From the NCBI GenBank assembly GCA_903904835.1, contig CAIVEI010000177.1:1-64000 (forward strand): 64,000 nt of DNA, read 5' to 3'. The notes below the pieces were generated by a model. It did not search any database. It had not been told where the DNA came from and saw only the letters and a list, made by a program, of their open reading frames with translations. This document shows, one piece after another, positions 1 to 10,290 of the stretch. Each line of letters begins with the position of its first letter. Position 1 is the stretch's first letter. The stretch comes from an uncultured Schlesneria sp. (GTDB lineage Bacteria; Planctomycetota; Planctomycetia; Planctomycetales; Planctomycetaceae). Position numbers and translations under genes: made by a program.

Positions 1-240
1 CACGGGCTAAAGCCCATGCTACGCTGTAAACCGGCAATGTTGCCTGAGCTTTCTCATGGTTGCCCATTATAGTTGCCTCAACTTTTCGATGACTCGATTT
101 CTGAAAAAGGACTGTAAAACATTCAATGTTGCCTAAGGTTTGCCATGGTTGCCCTTCGCCGTAAAAGCACGGGCTAAAGCCCATGCTACGCTGTAAACCA
201 TCAATGTTGCCCAAAGACTCCCATAGTTGCCTAAGGTTGA
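1..240 (-). repeat. 166-bp tandem repeat array, truncated by window edge
   Basis: About 1.4 units of a tandem repeat of roughly 167 bases. The module beginning CACGGGCTAAAGCCC recurs at 1 and 168, followed each time by GCTACGCTGTAAACC and by several GTTGCC-containing short blocks. The same family occurs in inverted orientation at 19998-20462. The array probably continues upstream of the window. It ends next to the sulfatase gene and contains no convincing gene. Confidence 0.85.
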
Positions 241-324
241 TTGAAAAAAGGAAGGCGTCAGTTTTTTGTCGTTGACTCCCCTTGCCTATTGAATGAACGT
301 GAAGTGAAACAAGGTAGGTGCCCC

Positions 325-1692
325 ATGTCCGATTTCTTGCGATTGTGTCTCGCACTTTTACTGTTGAATGCCTACGAGGCCGTACGTGCGGCAGAGGCTT
401 CCATCTCAAAGCCGAATGTGATTGTCATCCTGACGGATGATCAGGGGACGATTGATGCGGGTTGCTATGGTGCGAACGACCTGGAAACGCCGCACATCGA
501 CGCTTTGGCCGCTCGTGGAATTCGATTCACGCAATTTTACGCAGCCGCCCCTGTTTGTTCGCCGTCACGAGCGGGCCTGATGACTGGCCGCTATCCCGTC
601 CGCGCGGGGGTTCCCGGCAACGTCAGTTCGACTGCGGGTATCGCCGGAATGTCAGCTCGCGAAATGACCATGGCAGAAACGTTTAAGAGGTCCGGTTACT
701 CTACGGCTCACATTGGAAAATGGCACCTTGGATATTCTGTCGAAACGATGCCGCTTGCTCAGGGTTTCGATCTTTCGTTCGGGCATATGGGAGGTTGCAT
801 CGATAATTTTTCTCACTTCTTCTACTGGGACGGTCCGAACCGGCATGATCTGCACAGAAACGGTCAAGAGATACACCGACCGGGCCGCTACTTTCCGGAT
901 CTCATGGTGGAAGAGGCTTCTCAATTCATGGAAACCCATCGCGACCGACCGTTCTTTGTTTACTTTGCCATGAATGGTCCGCATTACCCTTATCAGGGTG
1001 ATCCCCGCTGGCTTGAACGATTCAAAGACCTTGCTCATCCGAGAAATCTTTATGCAGCATTCCTTGCCTCCATTGATGAAAGAATTGGCAACCTGCTCAA
1101 ACGTGTCGATGAATTGGGCCTGAGGGAAAAGACGATCGTCGTATTTCAATCGGATCACGGACACTCGCTGGAAGAACGAGCTTTTCACGGTGGGGGGAAT
1201 TCGGGTCCGTATCGCGGAGCCAAATTCAGTATGTTTGAAGGAGGAATTCGCGTACCGGCGATGATTTCATGGCCGGGTCAGTTGCCTCAGGGCGAAACAC
1301 GTTCGCAAATTGCGCATAGCTGTGATTGGCTCCCGACACTTGCCGCTTTAGCGGGAGTGCCACTTGTCGAAACCGATATCGATGGAAAAAATCTGGCTTC
1401 TGTACTTCGCTCAGAGACGTCACAAACACCTCATGAAATCGTCCATTGGCATCTTGGCAACAAGAACGGACAGTGGGCTGTCCGTGAGGGAGACTGGAAG
1501 CTGATTGGTAATGTTCAAGACAGTTCCGGCGGCAAGTTAAATGCTGACGATCAAAAACTGTTTCTTACCAATCTTTCGGAAGACCCGAAGGAGCGAGTGA
1601 ATCTGGCAAATCGGAATCCAGAGATCGTTTTGAAACTGGTTAAAGCTCATGAGGACTGGTATGCGTCTGCGTCCAATCCGGCAGGAAAATAA
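325..1692 (+). CDS. Sulfatase, formylglycine-dependent, exported
   Basis: Type I sulfatase that would hydrolyse sulfate esters, probably of sulfated polysaccharides, outside the cytoplasm. The ATG at 325 (MSDFLRLC...) gives a normal signal peptide (about residues 1-23) and has AAGGTAGG just upstream. An in-frame TTG at 241 only adds 28 unlikely residues. The mature part opens with the metal-binding LTDDQG segment (Asp 38 and 39). The active-site signature CSPSRAGLMTGR is near residue 78, where Cys would be converted to formylglycine, so an FGE/SUMF1 enzyme elsewhere in the genome is required. HIGKWHLG and the later SDHGH segment are also present. The length of 455 residues is usual for planctomycete sulfatases. 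The substrate cannot be read from sequence. The convergent neighbour ends 53 bases downstream. Confidence 0.95.
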   Translation: MSDFLRLCLALLLLNAYEAVRAAEASISKPNVIVILTDDQGTIDAGCYGANDLETPHIDALAARGIRFTQFYAAAPVCSPSRAGLMTGRYPVRAGVPGNVSSTAGIAGMSAREMTMAETFKRSGYSTAHIGKWHLGYSVETMPLAQGFDLSFGHMGGCIDNFSHFFYWDGPNRHDLHRNGQEIHRPGRYFPDLMVEEASQFMETHRDRPFFVYFAMNGPHYPYQGDPRWLERFKDLAHPRNLYAAFLASIDERIGNLLKRVDELGLREKTIVVFQSDHGHSLEERAFHGGGNSGPYRGAKFSMFEGGIRVPAMISWPGQLPQGETRSQIAHSCDWLPTLAALAGVPLVETDIDGKNLASVLRSETSQTPHEIVHWHLGNKNGQWAVREGDWKLIGNVQDSSGGKLNADDQKLFLTNLSEDPKERVNLANRNPEIVLKLVKAHEDWYASASNPAGK

Positions 1693-1745
1693 AGGGCATT
1701 TCGCGGGCGATCAGCAGTTGGCCCCTGCAACTTTGTGAAAGGAAT

Positions 1746-2912
1746 TTAGTGATCCTGTGACGTTGTGTGCTTGCCGTAATATTCGATCAAAGCAACCGTC
1801 GCTTTGTCGCAGGCTTCCTGGGCTGCGTCTCCTCCCTGGTTCGTCACGGCCAGAAAGGCAACGTTTCGAGCCGGGGCCATCCAGACTGTGGCGTACCAGA
1901 GTGTATTGCTTCCTGAATGAGTCAACGCAGCCCCGTTCGCCCATGGACGAGGGGCGACAATCCAACCGTAAGCGTAACTCTGACCACTTGGCGGAGTATG
2001 AAGTGTTTTGAATGTGTCGGAGTTAAGAAAGTCACTCGCACCACGTGCACCCTGGAGATGCAGGGAAATGAACTTAGACCAGTCCAGAAGCGAGCAATGA
2101 ACAGTTCCCGCCGGGCCGAGTGCGGGGGCGTTGTCATGCTGGACGGCTTCGATCGAACCGGAGACCAGATGGTGTCCCCAGGGCTGATCGATTTTTGTTA
2201 AATGGCCAGGAATACCAAATCCGCCCGACGACATTTTGAGCGGCTTGAACAGTTTGATGGTCATCAGGTCTTCCCAGGACTTGCCTGTCACCTGTTCGGC
2301 CATATGCCCCGCGATCGCATAACCGACGTTTGAATAGAGGTGTTTTGTGCCAGGAGGATGGATGGGAGGTTTTCCAAGGATTTCGATTAAAAGCCTTTCT
2401 CGCTGTTTGACTTGTGAACCTGCACCGAGTTTCCACCACGGCCCATCAGCGGGCAGGCCCGCACGATGGGTCAGTAACTGTGAAAGGGTCACGTCGCGAA
2501 AATCGGCGTGGAGTTTTGATTTCAATTTCGGAAAGACTTCGCCAACCGTCGATTCCCAGGACAATTTATTCTCTTCAACCAGAACAGCGATCAATGTGGC
2601 GGTCATCGCCTTCGTGTTCGATCCGAGGTGCAAATCGTCATTCACAGTGATTGCGACCGGCGACCCATGTTTCCGGAGACCAACTGCGCCAGCAACTGCC
2701 AAGCGATCGTTTTCAACAATCCCTGCAACAATGCCAGGGACCTGATATTTCTGACGAATGGTTTCGAGCAGAGATTCAATCTGCGGATCTGATTTCAGGG
2801 GGTTTTTGGAGGCCGGTGGTTGGAGATCAGGTTCAGCAGCAAGAGCGATTACGGTTGTCAGGTAATAAAGCATCGCATAGGCGAACAGGTTAATGGTGAA
2901 GCTGTTGCGCAT
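1746..2912 (-). CDS. Serine hydrolase, class C beta-lactamase-like
   Basis: Secreted member of the beta-lactamase/penicillin-binding-protein-like serine hydrolase family (388 residues). An N-terminal hydrophobic stretch ending at about residue 26 is a signal peptide. Three catalytic motifs are visible: SNTK (S98-K101) as the SxxK nucleophile motif, YSN (193-195) as the YxN motif, and HSG (332-334) in the KTG position. Members act as esterases, D-aminopeptidases or peptidoglycan-active enzymes. The combination does not by itself imply antibiotic resistance. The gene stands alone, convergent with the sulfatase and separated from the next minus-strand gene by a repeat-rich gap. Confidence 0.9.
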   Translation of the reverse strand: MRNSFTINLFAYAMLYYLTTVIALAAEPDLQPPASKNPLKSDPQIESLLETIRQKYQVPGIVAGIVENDRLAVAGAVGLRKHGSPVAITVNDDLHLGSNTKAMTATLIAVLVEENKLSWESTVGEVFPKLKSKLHADFRDVTLSQLLTHRAGLPADGPWWKLGAGSQVKQRERLLIEILGKPPIHPPGTKHLYSNVGYAIAGHMAEQVTGKSWEDLMTIKLFKPLKMSSGGFGIPGHLTKIDQPWGHHLVSGSIEAVQHDNAPALGPAGTVHCSLLDWSKFISLHLQGARGASDFLNSDTFKTLHTPPSGQSYAYGWIVAPRPWANGAALTHSGSNTLWYATVWMAPARNVAFLAVTNQGGDAAQEACDKATVALIEYYGKHTTSQDH

Positions 2913-3337
2913 GATGTCTCAGTTTTTGAAAGGAACCAAAGTGCATCGTCCACAGAAGTGTCACACGAATGAAGATAACAGTATAAACGACAGCAGGCTG
3001 GACGTGTCCAGCCTGCTGTCGTGTCATTGTCCCGACGGGACTGCAAGCAATAAGCCGGTGGTTGAGCGAGCGACACCACCGGATATGGCGGCCTAAAAGT
3101 CTTGAATCCAGGAAGGATTCCAGAAAACGATGGTTGACCGGTGTCATTTCGACGAATTCAACACCGTCTGAACAACGCTTCTGTCATCCTTCCAGGATGA
3201 AATTTCCAACGTTAATCGTAATCCGGTGATGTCGCTGACGCTCAACCACCGGCTAATGGCTTTAGTCCTTCCAGGACACAATAAATGCTATCAAACGCAC
3301 GAATTCTTCCTTCGGAAAATCGTTGGCGTCTGTTACA
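2913..3337. repeat. Intergenic repeat and hairpin cluster
   Basis: A gap of 425 bases without a gene but full of dyads. A 14-bp perfect stem with a 4-base loop lies at 2989-3020 (GACAGCAGGCTGGA and its complement). A copy of an element GCCGGTGGTTGAGCG...CACCGG lies at 3051-3084, and an inverted copy at 3221-3254. Between them are short dyads such as TCCAGGAAGGATTC. The pair of inverted copies and the hairpin look like dispersed intergenic repeats that may also end transcription of the propeller gene on the minus strand. Confidence 0.8.
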
Positions 3338-4357
3338 TCAGTTCGATTGCGTCGATGATGGCTGGCCTTCGACAACGGGCCGGGCTTCGAAAATTCGAAC
3401 TTCGGGGCCGTCTTTGCCTTCTTGTTTGGGTACGCCCAGATACAGCGTTCCCTTTGACCAGACGCAGGTCCGCGAGTCTTTCGGGGTTTCCAGCTTGGCG
3501 ACGACTTCGTACTTGTCGCCGACTTTTTCAATGACGACTAAGGCACTGTCGCTGCATGAGGCATACAGACGATTGCGTTTGGAATCGAAATGCAGATCGT
3601 CAATCCCTGCAGGAATGACAACGCTCGCGATTTCCTTGCCTGTTTTGGTGTCGAAGACAACCACCATAGGTTTCATCTTCGGGCAGCCGACAAACAGCAA
3701 ACCGTTATCAGCATCGTGTGCGACAGGGCTTCCCGCGTCGGAAAGAGTGAGTGGAAATTTATCGGTGATTTCATGCTTTGCAATGTCGAGGACCGCGATC
3801 AGGCTGGCCTTGGTCAGTACGGCATAAATTTTTCCCGCTTTTTTATCGATTTTGAATCCATGGACAGAACCAGGCAACGCAAACGCATGATTGATCTTGC
3901 CCGTCTTGGCATCCAGTTCAGAAAGGACTTCGTCGTGTCCGACGTAGACCATCTTGTTGCCAGAGTGATAATGGACATTGTCGGCTCCAGCGGCTGGCGT
4001 CGAGAAAACGAGGCTATAGTCCTTACCGTTGAAGGCATTGCAGACCCCAGCTCCGTTACCGACATAGACCATGTCGAGATCTTCGGCGTAGGTGACGCCC
4101 GAGACTTTCCCCTGATCGGGGATTTGCTTGACCAGAGATCCGGTTTTCAAATCGACAATATCCAGTGTGTTGTTGGGTTTGTTACAGACAAACAGCCGCT
4201 GACCTTTGGAGTCAACGGCGAGGTGATCGAGTTTGCCTGGAACCCCTTTGAGCGGGATTGTTTTAGTTGCAACGAGGTACTCGGACGAGTCAGCAAAGAC
4301 GTTACCAGTGGCGACGAAGACTGCTGCGATGGTCACCAACGAATTGAGGTAGTTCAT
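3338..4357 (-). CDS. Secreted YVTN-type beta-propeller protein
   Basis: A protein of 339 residues with a signal peptide ending near ...VFADSS and a repetitive propeller body with blades of the type LAVDSKGQRLFVCNKPNNTLD and GNGAGVCNA. This matches the YVTN/lactonase-like beta-propeller superfamily. Such proteins are exported and bind ligands or act as lactonases. No catalytic assignment can be made here. The start at 4357 is chosen because AAAGGA lies 6 bases upstream; the reading frame continues to 4411 without a better start. It is divergent from recA across about 245 bases. Confidence 0.85.
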   Translation of the reverse strand: MNYLNSLVTIAAVFVATGNVFADSSEYLVATKTIPLKGVPGKLDHLAVDSKGQRLFVCNKPNNTLDIVDLKTGSLVKQIPDQGKVSGVTYAEDLDMVYVGNGAGVCNAFNGKDYSLVFSTPAAGADNVHYHSGNKMVYVGHDEVLSELDAKTGKINHAFALPGSVHGFKIDKKAGKIYAVLTKASLIAVLDIAKHEITDKFPLTLSDAGSPVAHDADNGLLFVGCPKMKPMVVVFDTKTGKEIASVVIPAGIDDLHFDSKRNRLYASCSDSALVVIEKVGDKYEVVAKLETPKDSRTCVWSKGTLYLGVPKQEGKDGPEVRIFEARPVVEGQPSSTQSN

Positions 4358-4602
4358 TGAAAATCCTTTCATGAGGAGCAGAGGGCCTGAAAACGTTTGT
4401 TCGAGACTCAACGCGTGTTGATCTGGATCACATGGTAAATGGATATCAAGTCGGCATGAGGAAATGATGAAGATACGACGGAAAATCCCGTTTTCATCGA
4501 GGACTTGCGAATCATGGAATGAAACCCTACTTTCGATTACGCTTCAGATCACGACGGTGCGTTGATTTTCATTCAGTGCTCATTTCTTTCAAGGATGTTG
4601 TT

Positions 4603-5667
<1,065 letters not shown>

Positions 5668-5719
5668 CACTTGTGAACTGAATTGGCAGATGGTGCCTGA
5701 GATCTGACGGATTTGCCTG

Positions 5720-7336
5720 GTGAAATTTCGCATTATGCAGAAGGATTCAATCAATTACCGACGGCGACGAAGACAGAGCCTATTGGCGGTGTTAGCGTTA
5801 CATGTCGGCAGTGTTGTTTCGGCATCTGCGATAATGGCCCAAGATCCTGGGGCGATTCTGGAGGACTCGGTTATCAAGGTGGTTGAAGCGTGCGAGCGTT
5901 CTGTTGTCAGCATCGCTCGTTTCAAGCCTTCACCTGTCGATCAGAATCACGAAGAGCAGAAGAATTTCATTATGCCACGGCTTGCGCGTGAGGCTCGTGA
6001 GGTTGATGTCCAACCTAACGATTTTGGCGCAGGTTGCCTGATCAGTCCGCCGAATTTACCTGATCGACTGGTGCTGACGAACTTTCATGTCGTTCGCGGC
6101 GGACCGATCTCTCCAAAATTCACGGCAGACGATGGTACGGAACTTTTGATTAATTTTACGGATCGACGAAGATGTCGTGGATCGATCATCGCGGCCGATC
6201 CGAGAAGTGATCTGGCAGTGTTGCAATTGGACTGGGAAAAATCCGAGATCAAGCCATCGGACTTCCCAAGCATGAAATGGGAGACGGCAGCAACCCCTCG
6301 AAAAGGGCAGTTTGTTGTTCTTCTTGGTAATCCTTATGCGATTGCCCAGGATGGTTCGGCCAGTGTGAGTTGGGGACTGATCAGTAACCTGACTCGTCAG
6401 CCAATTTCATCCAGCCGGAATCAGTTTCTCGAACAGGATGAAGTTGCGAAAGGTGCAATGCTCTATCGACTAGGAGCCGTGATGCAGTTGGACGCCAGGT
6501 TGAACTTGGGGCTTAGTGGTGGCCCTGTGTTGAACTTAAAGGGAGAACTGATTGGAATCAGTACGTCCCTTGCCGCAATTGAAGGTTATGAGCGATCGGT
6601 CGGATTTGCCCTGCCAATCGATGCATTGACACGGCGCATCATTCGCACACTGCTGGCGGGACAGGAAGTCGAATACGGCATGCTCGGGATAAGACCGGGC
6701 GAATTCGGCAGGAAGGAGTTTCAGGGATTGCGCACAGGATTCAAGCAGCAATCTGCTGCAGAAGTCCTTGACGTGACCCCAGGTTCGCCGGCGGCCAAAG
6801 CCAAAATTCTATTACATGACCTGATTGTCGAGGTGGACGGAAAGCCAGTTTTATCCCGGGCCGATTTGATGCGAATGGTTGGATTGAATTCACCCGGAAG
6901 CAAGATCGACGTCACAGTCTGGCGAAGGGGTGAATGGCCATCACGCCTTAACTTAAAGGTCACACTCGGCAAATGGCCCGTGCTCGATGATGAGGGGATT
7001 ATCGAAACAAATCCGAGATACGAACCTTGGCGAGGTATTTCAGTGGACTACGCGACCGCTCGCGATCGTTTTCGTGACGCTGCATCTGAAATGCAAGGTG
7101 TCCTGATAACAAAGGTAAAAGCCAATTCAGCGGCCGATGCGGTACAGCTTCAACCTGGAAATTTCATCACCCATGTCAACAACAGTCCGGTTCAAACGCC
7201 AGCAGAATTTCATGCAGCGGTGAAAAAGGCATCAGGTATTGTTGAGGTCAAGCTGCTAGGTAACTCTCAGTCGTCGATCCCAGAAGTTCGTAAGGGACGT
7301 GTGATTCGTGTTCCTGAATCGGGCATCGCGGAATAA
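5720..7336 (+). CDS. Trypsin-like serine protease with two PDZ domains (DegP/HtrA-like)
   Basis: Exported serine endoprotease or chaperone of the S1C type, 538 residues. The N-terminus has an Arg-rich stretch and a hydrophobic segment (about 15-40) ending ...SAIMAQ, a signal peptide. The triad is visible: His 123 in LTNFHVVRGG, Asp 164 in DPRSDLAVL and Ser 266 in GLSGGPVLN, where HtrA proteins usually have GNSGGP. Two PDZ domains follow at roughly 320-420 and 430-525. Role by family: degradation or refolding of envelope proteins. The GTG at 5720 and the ATG at 5735 are both possible starts; the signal peptide is intact with either. It lies 52 bases after recA. Confidence 0.92.
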   Translation: MKFRIMQKDSINYRRRRRQSLLAVLALHVGSVVSASAIMAQDPGAILEDSVIKVVEACERSVVSIARFKPSPVDQNHEEQKNFIMPRLAREAREVDVQPNDFGAGCLISPPNLPDRLVLTNFHVVRGGPISPKFTADDGTELLINFTDRRRCRGSIIAADPRSDLAVLQLDWEKSEIKPSDFPSMKWETAATPRKGQFVVLLGNPYAIAQDGSASVSWGLISNLTRQPISSSRNQFLEQDEVAKGAMLYRLGAVMQLDARLNLGLSGGPVLNLKGELIGISTSLAAIEGYERSVGFALPIDALTRRIIRTLLAGQEVEYGMLGIRPGEFGRKEFQGLRTGFKQQSAAEVLDVTPGSPAAKAKILLHDLIVEVDGKPVLSRADLMRMVGLNSPGSKIDVTVWRRGEWPSRLNLKVTLGKWPVLDDEGIIETNPRYEPWRGISVDYATARDRFRDAASEMQGVLITKVKANSAADAVQLQPGNFITHVNNSPVQTPAEFHAAVKKASGIVEVKLLGNSQSSIPEVRKGRVIRVPESGIAE

Positions 7337-7665
7337 TACGATGATGTCTTTGTGATTTCGTCACTCCGACACCCCTGATTTCCGCATCGATTAATTTGGA
7401 TGTCGGGTCAAGTCAATCGTACAAAATATAGAAAGTATATTCGTGAGTGCAATCAATTCAACAGACACTGCCGTTCAGTTCGCCTACGGACCTGAAGTGT
7501 CGCCCGAAATCAGATCTTCTGCTATCTTTCTCCACGATCATTGAGACTGGAACTGTGGGCGTTTTTGAACTTTATGTTTATGTCGTAGTCTGCTGTGATC
7601 ATCATTACAAATTCTGACGAGTCACATCGACTTGGTCGGGTTCAGGGAAGACGAACGGGAATTCT
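7337..7665. other. Gene-free region upstream of alaS
   Basis: 329 bases with no gene. It contains an AT-rich stretch (about 7417-7440) and a T-rich segment near 7560-7590 that could hold the alaS promoter. GGGA just before the ATG at 7666 is a plausible ribosome binding site. No T-box, attenuator or tRNA was recognised. Confidence 0.5.
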
Positions 7666-10284
7666 ATGAAAACTGACGAGCTTCGCGAAAAATATCTGAC
7701 GTTCTTCGAATCAAAAGGTTGCGTTCGACGACCGACCGACGTGCTTGTCCCCAAGGACGATCCAACGGTTCTGTTCACCCCGGCAGGAATGAATCAATTC
7801 AAGAATCAGTTTCTGGGGATCGGGCCGATCGATTTCACCAAGGCGACGACGTCGCAGAAATGTCTGAGAACGGGTGATATCGGGAATGTTGGCGTCACCG
7901 CGTATCACCATACGTTCTTCGAAATGCTTGGAAACTTCTCGTTTGGCGATTACTTCAAACGCGAAGCGATCCATTGGGCCTGGGAATTTCTGACGACGAA
8001 GAAGTGGCTGGGACTCGACCCGACTCGACTGACAGTGACTGTTTATCTGGATGACCAGGAAGCGTTTGATATCTGGAACAACGAAATCAAACTTCCGGCA
8101 AATCGGATCTCGCGTGAGGACGAAGGCGAAAACTTCTGGCCCGCATCGTCCCCTTCACAGGGACCGGACGGTGTTTGTGGTCCCTGTAGTGAGATCTATT
8201 ACCTTCCTCCCGGTTCGACGAAAACTGTGGAAATCTGGAACCTCGTCTTCACTCAGTTCAATCGAGTCGGGCCGCCACCAAACAACCTGCAACCATTACC
8301 GAAGAAGAACATCGACACAGGGATGGGCTTGGAACGATGTGCCTCGACCCTTCAGGGTGTCTTAAGCAACTTTGAAATCGACATTTTGAAGCCGATTTGT
8401 CAGGCAGCAGGCGAAATCGTTGGCGTCAAATATGAGTATGGGGCACCTGAGGGGCGTGCGCTGCGTCGGATCGCCGACCATGTCCGCGCCTGCTCGTTTG
8501 CGCTGCATGAAGGCTGTGGACCAGGTCCTGAGAAAGAGAATTACATAGTTCGGCTATTGCTGCGTCGCGCTTCGATGGAAGGTTTTTTGTTGGGCAAGCA
8601 CGAACCGTTCCTGTCGCAACTGGTTCCAGTCGTGGCTGAAATGATGAAGGGGCCTTACCCCGAGTTTGGCCAGACGGTCGAAGCGGTTCAGAATGGCATT
8701 CGCGAAGAAGAAAAGCAGTTCCTGCGCGTCGTTGAAACTGGGATCGGGCGATTCAAGAAGCTGGTCGATCATGCCAAGAAAGAAGGATCGCTGGTGATCT
8801 CGGGTGATGCGGCATTTGACCTGCATCAGACGGATGGATTCCTGATCGAGTTGACCGAATCGCTGGCCGCGAATGAGGGTCTTTCGGTCGACATGACTCG
8901 ATTCATCGAATGTAAAGAGCAGCATAAGCAGACGAGTGGACGTGGTGCGTTTGCGAACTCGGTGATGTCTGCCGGGCCGCTTGACACGCTGAGAAAAGCT
9001 GGCGGGACACAGTTTCTGGGATATGAATCGACGGACGCCGATGTCGAAGTCGTTGGGATTATCGCGGACGGTCAATTGGCAACTTCGTTCGGTCAACATG
9101 ACGCACAGATTGCTCTGGTTTTGAACCGTTCTCCCTTCTATGGTGAAGCGGGCGGTCAGGTCGGAGATATTGGGCATCTTGTCGGAAGTGGCGTCAAATT
9201 TGAGGTGCAGGACACACAACGCGATGGCGAACTTCTGGTCCATATTGGAGTGTTGAAATCGGGAACCCTTTCCGTTGGAACGAAGTTGCATGCAGAAGTT
9301 GACGCCTCGCGCCGGGCGGGAATTCTGCGGGCTCACTCGGCCACGCATATTCTGCATCACGCCTTGCGAAAGTACCTTGGTGAGAACGCCACGCAACGTG
9401 GCTCGAAAGTTCAACAGGACGAACTGCGATTTGACTTCGCCCATCCCAAGGGCCTGTCTCATGACGAATTGATCCGGATTGAAGACGAGATCAATACGCG
9501 AATTGCCGAAGGAGCGGCGGTCTCAACACGCTTGATGCCAATCGCAGAAGCGAGAACATTGGGTGCGATGGCACTGTTCGGCGAGAAGTATCCGGACAAC
9601 GTACGTGTCGTCAGCATGGGTGAGTTCAGCCGCGAGCTTTGCGGAGGGACTCACTTGAAGAACACGGGCCAGGTCGGTGTCTGTCGCGTCATTCGTGACG
9701 AACTGGTTGCTGCGGGCGTTCGCCGAATCACTTGTTTCACAGGCCCCAAAGCATTGGCCCGGATCAGAGCCACTGAAGAGTTGGTCAAAGAAGCTTCTGC
9801 TTTGATGAAGGCACAACCAGAAGAACTTCCACGTAAGATTGAAGCGTTGCAGGCCGAATTGCGAGAAGCGAGAAAAGAGCTTTCCAAGCATACCGTTGCG
9901 TCTCTCGCTGACGCCGCAGCACAATTGGTCGCAAAAGCCGAGACGATCAACGGAGTAAAGCTGATCGTCCACAACGCTGCCGGTTGTTCACGCGAGTCCT
10001 TGAAAGACTTTATCGACAGAATTCGCGAAAAGGCCCCATCGGTGGTGATTCTTCTCGGTCTTGTTACTGACGATAAAGTTGCGTTTATCTCATCGGTAAG
10101 CAAAGACGCACTCGTTTCAACGGGGGTCAATGCCTCGGACTGTGTTAAAACAGCCGCAAAGGTTTGCGGTGGCGGAGGAGGCGGCAGACCCGAAATGGCT
10201 GAAGCGGGAGGCAAAGATCCGACAAAAATCGAGGAAGCATTGCTCGCGGGAGCAGCCTACTGCCGAAGCAAGCTGGGTGCGTAG
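7666..10284 (+). CDS. alaS: Alanyl-tRNA synthetase
   Basis: Class II synthetase that charges tRNA-Ala. The 872 residues match the family's usual length. The catalytic core begins [14 protein letters not shown] and [19 protein letters not shown]. The editing domain carries [11 protein letters not shown] near residue 557 and the zinc-binding CGGTH motif at about residue 659. The C-terminal DHHA1 and glycine-rich part ([16 protein letters not shown]) is present, so the gene is complete. It is cytoplasmic and essential. It converges with the next minus-strand gene with only 6 bases between stops. Confidence 0.99.
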   Translation: MKTDELREKYLTFFESKGCVRRPTDVLVPKDDPTVLFTPAGMNQFKNQFLGIGPIDFTKATTSQKCLRTGDIGNVGVTAYHHTFFEMLGNFSFGDYFKREAIHWAWEFLTTKKWLGLDPTRLTVTVYLDDQEAFDIWNNEIKLPANRISREDEGENFWPASSPSQGPDGVCGPCSEIYYLPPGSTKTVEIWNLVFTQFNRVGPPPNNLQPLPKKNIDTGMGLERCASTLQGVLSNFEIDILKPICQAAGEIVGVKYEYGAPEGRALRRIADHVRACSFALHEGCGPGPEKENYIVRLLLRRASMEGFLLGKHEPFLSQLVPVVAEMMKGPYPEFGQTVEAVQNGIREEEKQFLRVVETGIGRFKKLVDHAKKEGSLVISGDAAFDLHQTDGFLIELTESLAANEGLSVDMTRFIECKEQHKQTSGRGAFANSVMSAGPLDTLRKAGGTQFLGYESTDADVEVVGIIADGQLATSFGQHDAQIALVLNRSPFYGEAGGQVGDIGHLVGSGVKFEVQDTQRDGELLVHIGVLKSGTLSVGTKLHAEVDASRRAGILRAHSATHILHHALRKYLGENATQRGSKVQQDELRFDFAHPKGLSHDELIRIEDEINTRIAEGAAVSTRLMPIAEARTLGAMALFGEKYPDNVRVVSMGEFSRELCGGTHLKNTGQVGVCRVIRDELVAAGVRRITCFTGPKALARIRATEELVKEASALMKAQPEELPRKIEALQAELREARKELSKHTVASLADAAAQLVAKAETINGVKLIVHNAAGCSRESLKDFIDRIREKAPSVVILLGLVTDDKVAFISSVSKDALVSTGVNASDCVKTAAKVCGGGGGGRPEMAEAGGKDPTKIEEALLAGAAYCRSKLGA

Positions 10285-10290
10285 ACGCCG

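Noticed and set aside
241-324. Longer sulfatase start at TTG 241
   Set aside because: The added 28 residues are not a signal peptide and run into the repeat; the ATG at 325 has a good ribosome site and directly starts a signal peptide.
652-1188. 178-codon minus-strand frame
   Set aside because: Shadow of the sulfatase gene on the other strand.
8554-9462. 302-codon minus-strand frame inside alaS
   Set aside because: Antisense shadow of a certain core gene; length reflects codon bias only.
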